DNA of 64,000 nt, from assembly GCA_026874595.1 (NCBI GenBank), contig CM049309.1, positions 96,062,723-96,126,722 on the forward strand. The letters run 5' to 3'. A program made the translations under genes and the position numbers. Under the pieces are notes generated by a model, which was given only the letters and a program-made list of their open reading frames with translations, was not told the DNA's origin and did no database searches. Shown here piece by piece: positions 60,746 to 64,000 of this stretch. Each line of letters begins with the position of its first letter. Within the stretch, counting starts at the first letter, position 1. The DNA comes from Sipunculus nudus (lineage: Eukaryota; Annelida; Sipuncula; Golfingiida; Sipunculidae).

Positions 60746-61527
60746 GGAAAATATTAGTAACTGCAAAATATTTTTATTTCTTTTGTTTTTTCATGTATAT
60801 TATCATTAGAAAAGCTATGAGAAAATGGCCCTAGCAGTGAAACTCTGTAAATTATAGAATAATGGACATGAGCTAAACCATTTAGTGATGCACCAAGGGA
60901 ACAAATAGGCCTACGGTAAGTGTTATATAAAAGTAACATTTCATAAACAAATTATGTGTGAAGGTAATTAAGTTTTCAAAAGTTAAATATATGGCCATAT
61001 GAGTAAAAATTAATCCTACAAAGTTTGACCAATATTCCTAATTTTAATACTAAGTTAACAGTGTTATTCACACCTAGGCCCCGCCAACTTTTAGAGTTAT
61101 GAATGAAATGCTACAAAGTATTTATATCTTCTTAAATCTTGTCAGTTAGCAATTACATTAGATCCTAATATTTTATCACATTTGAATATTAGGATTAAAT
61201 TCCTGAAATTTCTTTCTTAAAAAAAAATAAAAATTGTCCAAGTCTCATCAAAAAGAATTTATTTAACATTAAAATTATAAGATTCATCTTGTTTATTAGT
61301 CCTGTGTATTGAAGAGGTGGGTGGGGGGAGGGGTCTCCGTTGTTACTGCTCGTTGCTGAAAAAAATGTTAATTTTAAGATTCATCTAGTTCATAGTACAG
61401 GTCTGTCAAAAGAATGGGGGGGGGGGGGGGGGGAGAAAAAGGCTCCCTGTGGTATGGTATTAACTGCAGAAAGCCTGATCAAGCTCAACTCGGTGGAGAG
61501 AGGGCTTGCCCTAGAGATGGGATTGCA
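60746..61527. other. AT-rich DNA with an 18-base G run
   Basis: G run at 61416-61433. No gene recognised. Confidence 0.45.
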
Positions 61528-61632
61528 TAACATTATGCCAACAGCCTGGGGAGCATAGAGAGCTGCACTGAATGACCTACAGTGACCAAAGTGGACTGCT
61601 TGACAATGAAAGGGAATACAACAAGAGCCTCC
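61528..61632 (+). repeat. 105-bp direct repeat, left copy
   Basis: TAACATTATGCCAACAGCCT through ACAACAAGAGCCTCC. Nearly identical to 62212-62316 (about 2 differences seen), 684 bp away in the same orientation. Confidence 0.9.
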
Positions 61633-61959
61633 AAAAAAATTCAATAACTAGCCTAATTTTGCAGCTTTTATTTTTAAATTTCAGATTTTAACAGATTATA
61701 TCCTTATGTGTACATGCTGTGAAAATAACATCCACAGTACTTACAGGAAAAAAAACGTGCTGTGGCCAAAGTAGGGCAAAATTTAAGGTACCAATTTTTT
61801 ATTTTTGCTAATATTTTAAAAAATTTAAAAGATTTTGATCTAATTTTGGGTATACAATTTAATTTTGATTAATTAAAGTTATATTACTGGAAAAAAGTCC
61901 TTAGCTTTAACATGTTTTGTGTTAAGCGATCAAATATCTTTCCTGATTTTTTACAAAAT
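61633..61959. other. AT-rich spacer
   Basis: Nothing recognised. Confidence 0.4.
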
Positions 61960-62211
61960 GCAATTAAGTTTGAGCCCATGACTTTTTTTAATTAAATAAT
62001 ACAGACCTCATTTCTGGCATGTACAAAGGAACTATAAAGAGGAATATTTATTGTAAATATGAGAAAAAACAGATGAGTGGTTTTGATATTAGGCAGTCCT
62101 AAAGTGTGAAAATAGGTTTTTAATAAAAAATCGAGGTTTTTCCTTAATTTCTCAAAGGAACAAAGTTGCAAAGACCCAGTTTTCAGCTTAGTAGGAGATC
62201 TTGGGGACATC
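61960..62211 (+). repeat. Repeat J, copy 2
   Basis: Matches 38705-38950 (CATTTCTGGCATGTAC, GATGAGTGGTTTTGATAT, GAGGTTTTTCCTTAAT, GGGGACATCTAAC). It lacks the A-like 3' end and passes directly into the second copy of the 105-bp direct repeat. Confidence 0.65.
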
Positions 62212-62316
62212 TAACATTATGCCAACAACCTGGGGAGCATAGAGAGCTGCACTGAATGACCTACAGTGACCAAAGTGGACTGCTTGACAATGTAAGGGAA
62301 TACAACAAGAGCCTCC
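62212..62316 (+). repeat. 105-bp direct repeat, right copy
   Basis: See 61528-61632. This copy joins repeat J on its left and family E on its right. Confidence 0.9.
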
Positions 62317-63212
62317 TGAACCTTTGACCTTATGGCCCTAAAATAAAAAGGAAACTTCCCCTATTGGCAGGTGCACCATATGTTGATGATGGAAGGATTG
62401 AGATGAAAAGTTTGGCTTAAAATACATCCACAATCTTTCTGAAGTAGTGGGTCCTGTGACCTTGACCTTTGATCTCATGACCCCAGAATCAAAAGGATTA
62501 TTACATTATTGGTGGGTCATATATAAGTCAAAATTGAAACCAATATGTCAATTCAAACTGGAGTTATCATCCAGAAACAAATATGCGGACAGATGGGCCC
62601 CTGTGGCGATGACCTTTGACCTTGTGACCCCCAAATCAATCAGTTTCTTCCCCTATTGGCAGGTTAGCAATATCTTGAAGATGGAAGGTTTGGGATGAAA
62701 AGTTTGGCTTAAAATGCATACACATTCCTTTAAAAGAAATGAGTCCTATGACCATGACCTATGAGCTTTGGACACTTAAATGACAGGGTTTTTACTATAG
62801 TGGTGAGCCATGTATAAGTTAAGTTTAAAACCAATATGTCAGACTAAACTGGAGTTATCATCTGGAAACTAATTTGTGAACAGATGGTCCCTGTGACCTT
62901 GACCTTTGACCTTGTGACCCCAAATATATTTATGCTCTCCCTATACTGGCAAGTCAGCTAAATGTGCAAGATAGAAAGTTTGGGATGAAAAGCTTGGCTT
63001 AAAATGCAGCCATAATCTTTTTAAATAAGTGACTCTTGTGACCTTGAACTCTGACCTCATGACCCAAAAAGCATTCAGGTTCTTTCTTTAGAGGTGGGCC
63101 ATGTATGAGTCATGATTGAAATCCATATGGAGTTATCATCTGGAAACAAATTTGTGTATATGGACGTATGAACAGAAAGACAGAACGGGGGGTTACTATA
63201 GGGCATCCACTT
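62317..63212 (+). mobile_element. Family E element (about 145-bp GACCTTTGACC units)
   Basis: Five to six units of 144-149 bp, each with GTGACCTTGACCTTTGACC, then GGTTTGGGATGAAAAG and GGAGTTATCATC (at about 62457, 62606, 62750, 62895 and 63039). The 3' end has GAACAGAAAGACAGAACGGGG then TTACTATAGGGCATCCAC, the same ACTATAGGGC box as family D. No coding frame. Confidence 0.7.
62610..62622 (-). promoter_or_regulatory. DR1 nuclear-receptor half-site pair
   Basis: TGACCTTTGACCT, the reverse of AGGTCAAAGGTCA, in a family E unit. A second perfect copy is at 62900-62912 and a one-mismatch copy near 62459. Confidence 0.4.
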
Positions 63213-63410
63213 GTGATCAATAAACACACCAGGTTTTGGGACACTAGATGGAATCATAGCTGAGAAACTGACTGTTTGTTGTCATTTTATAGTAAAATAA
63301 AATATTTGTAAAAATAAGAAAAAAACAGATTGCGCCACCACTTTTCGGGAACTGTCAAAACTAGTCATGGTCAATAATCAAGACAAGTTTCATGACAATC
63401 CACGCATTAA
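63213..63410. other. Spacer with one degenerate palindrome module
   Basis: Contains TTGCGCCACCACTTTTCGGG and a GGTCAATAATCAAGACAAGT phrase similar to the family A module core. No gene. Confidence 0.45.
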
Positions 63411-64000
63411 CTAGAATATGGGTAGTCGACAAGCGACTACTTGTATCCGCCTAAATCAGAGTGGAACGGTTGAAGTGTTGCATATTAGCATGGATGTCTG
63501 CAGCCAAATTGTGTATGTAGGTTGCGCTACCTACCAAAAAATCCAGAAAGCTCTATACACATGCAAAACTTTGGCCCAATCGGTCAAACGGTTCCCAAGA
63601 TATGAGCTTGGATATCTGCTGCATAAACTAGAATGCAGGTGGCGCCACCTGTCATAAAATCAAGAGAGCTCTCGGGGATGTATAAACTTGCAAAATTTTA
63701 GGCAGATATGTCAAACCACTGCCGAGATATGAGTGATTTTATCCCATGGCAGACAAACAGATGGGAGCTGTGCAAACATGGCTGCAGGTGGCGCCACCAG
63801 TTTTGCGTATGATAAAGAGCTATGTGAGATTTATACACATGCAAAATTTTGGCCCAATCGGTCAAACGGTTCCCTAGATATGAGCTTGGATGTCTGCAGC
63901 GTAAACTTGATTGTAGGTGGCGCCACCTGTCATAAAATCAATAAAGCTATCCAGGATGTTTACGCATGCCGAATTTCAGGTGAATTAGTCAAACCACTGC
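63411..64000 (+). mobile_element. Family B element, 5' part B5 (continues past the window)
   Basis: Starts CTAGAATATGGGTAGTCG with hairpin GTAGTCG-ACAAG-CGACTAC and TTGTATCCGCC. B modules with GGTGGCGCCACC lie at 63639, 63786 and 63917. The sequence is close to B1. Confidence 0.78.

Overview
This is animal nuclear DNA: AT-rich, intron-bearing and dominated by repeats. It most likely comes from a marine lophotrochozoan, probably a bivalve mollusc. The organism call is inference. It rests on many elements that look like the 'pearl'/Helentron-derived non-autonomous elements known from bivalves: internal tandem repeats, an ACGG-type microsatellite near the 3' end, and subterminal inverted repeats. 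Very little of the window is protein coding.

One real gene is visible, on the minus strand: the three 3' coding exons of RWDD3 (RSUME, a RWD-domain enhancer of SUMO conjugation) at 58403-57934, 51802-51687 and 45020-44906. GT/AG junctions and phases agree, and a poly(A) signal lies at 44837-44832. The N-terminal exon was not found in the window. The two introns (6.1 and 6.7 kb) and the upstream flank are filled with minisatellites and transposable elements.

Element families are labelled here by letter. A: 5' palindrome TGACCCATGGGTCA plus GCTCAGCTGACT, 3' AGTCAGCTGAGC. F: 5' GGCCTACAGGCC plus GCGAACCTGTG, 3' CACAGGTTCGC. G: 5' AGACCCAGGGGTCT plus GTTCACCCTGTGAA, 3' TTCACAGAGTGAAC. B: starts CTAGAATACGGG, with TTGTATCCGCC and GGCGGATACAA at its two ends. 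H: 180-bp units ending in a GC-rich hairpin. D and E: about 145-bp units with a 3' ACTATAGGGC box. J and K: shorter repeats present twice. A, B, F and G share an internal 12-bp palindrome, GGTGGCGCCACC.

Layout: 0-1.6 kb, H element. 3.1-7.5 kb, 35-bp minisatellite split by a D element. 7.7-9.0 kb, A element. 9.0-19.9 kb, a 59-bp satellite of about 185 copies. 20.0-22.2 kb, F/B composite. 22.2-23.5 kb, low-copy DNA. 23.9-27.4 kb, a 40/51-bp minisatellite split by an LTR-like insert. 28.5-33.0 kb, G element with a cleanly nested B. 33.2-44.6 kb, SINE, A, H, F, K, J and F copies. 44.9-58.4 kb, RWDD3 with F, B (carrying a piggyBac-like insert), K, H, a small MITE, and a 51-bp minisatellite split by an A element that itself contains a B element. 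58.5-59.8 kb, a 51/52-bp minisatellite. 60-64 kb, a foldback element, A ends, J, E and B.

Almost all open reading frames outside RWDD3 are by-products of repeats. All coordinates and copy numbers were read by eye; element ends are exact only where an empty-site comparison or target duplication is cited.
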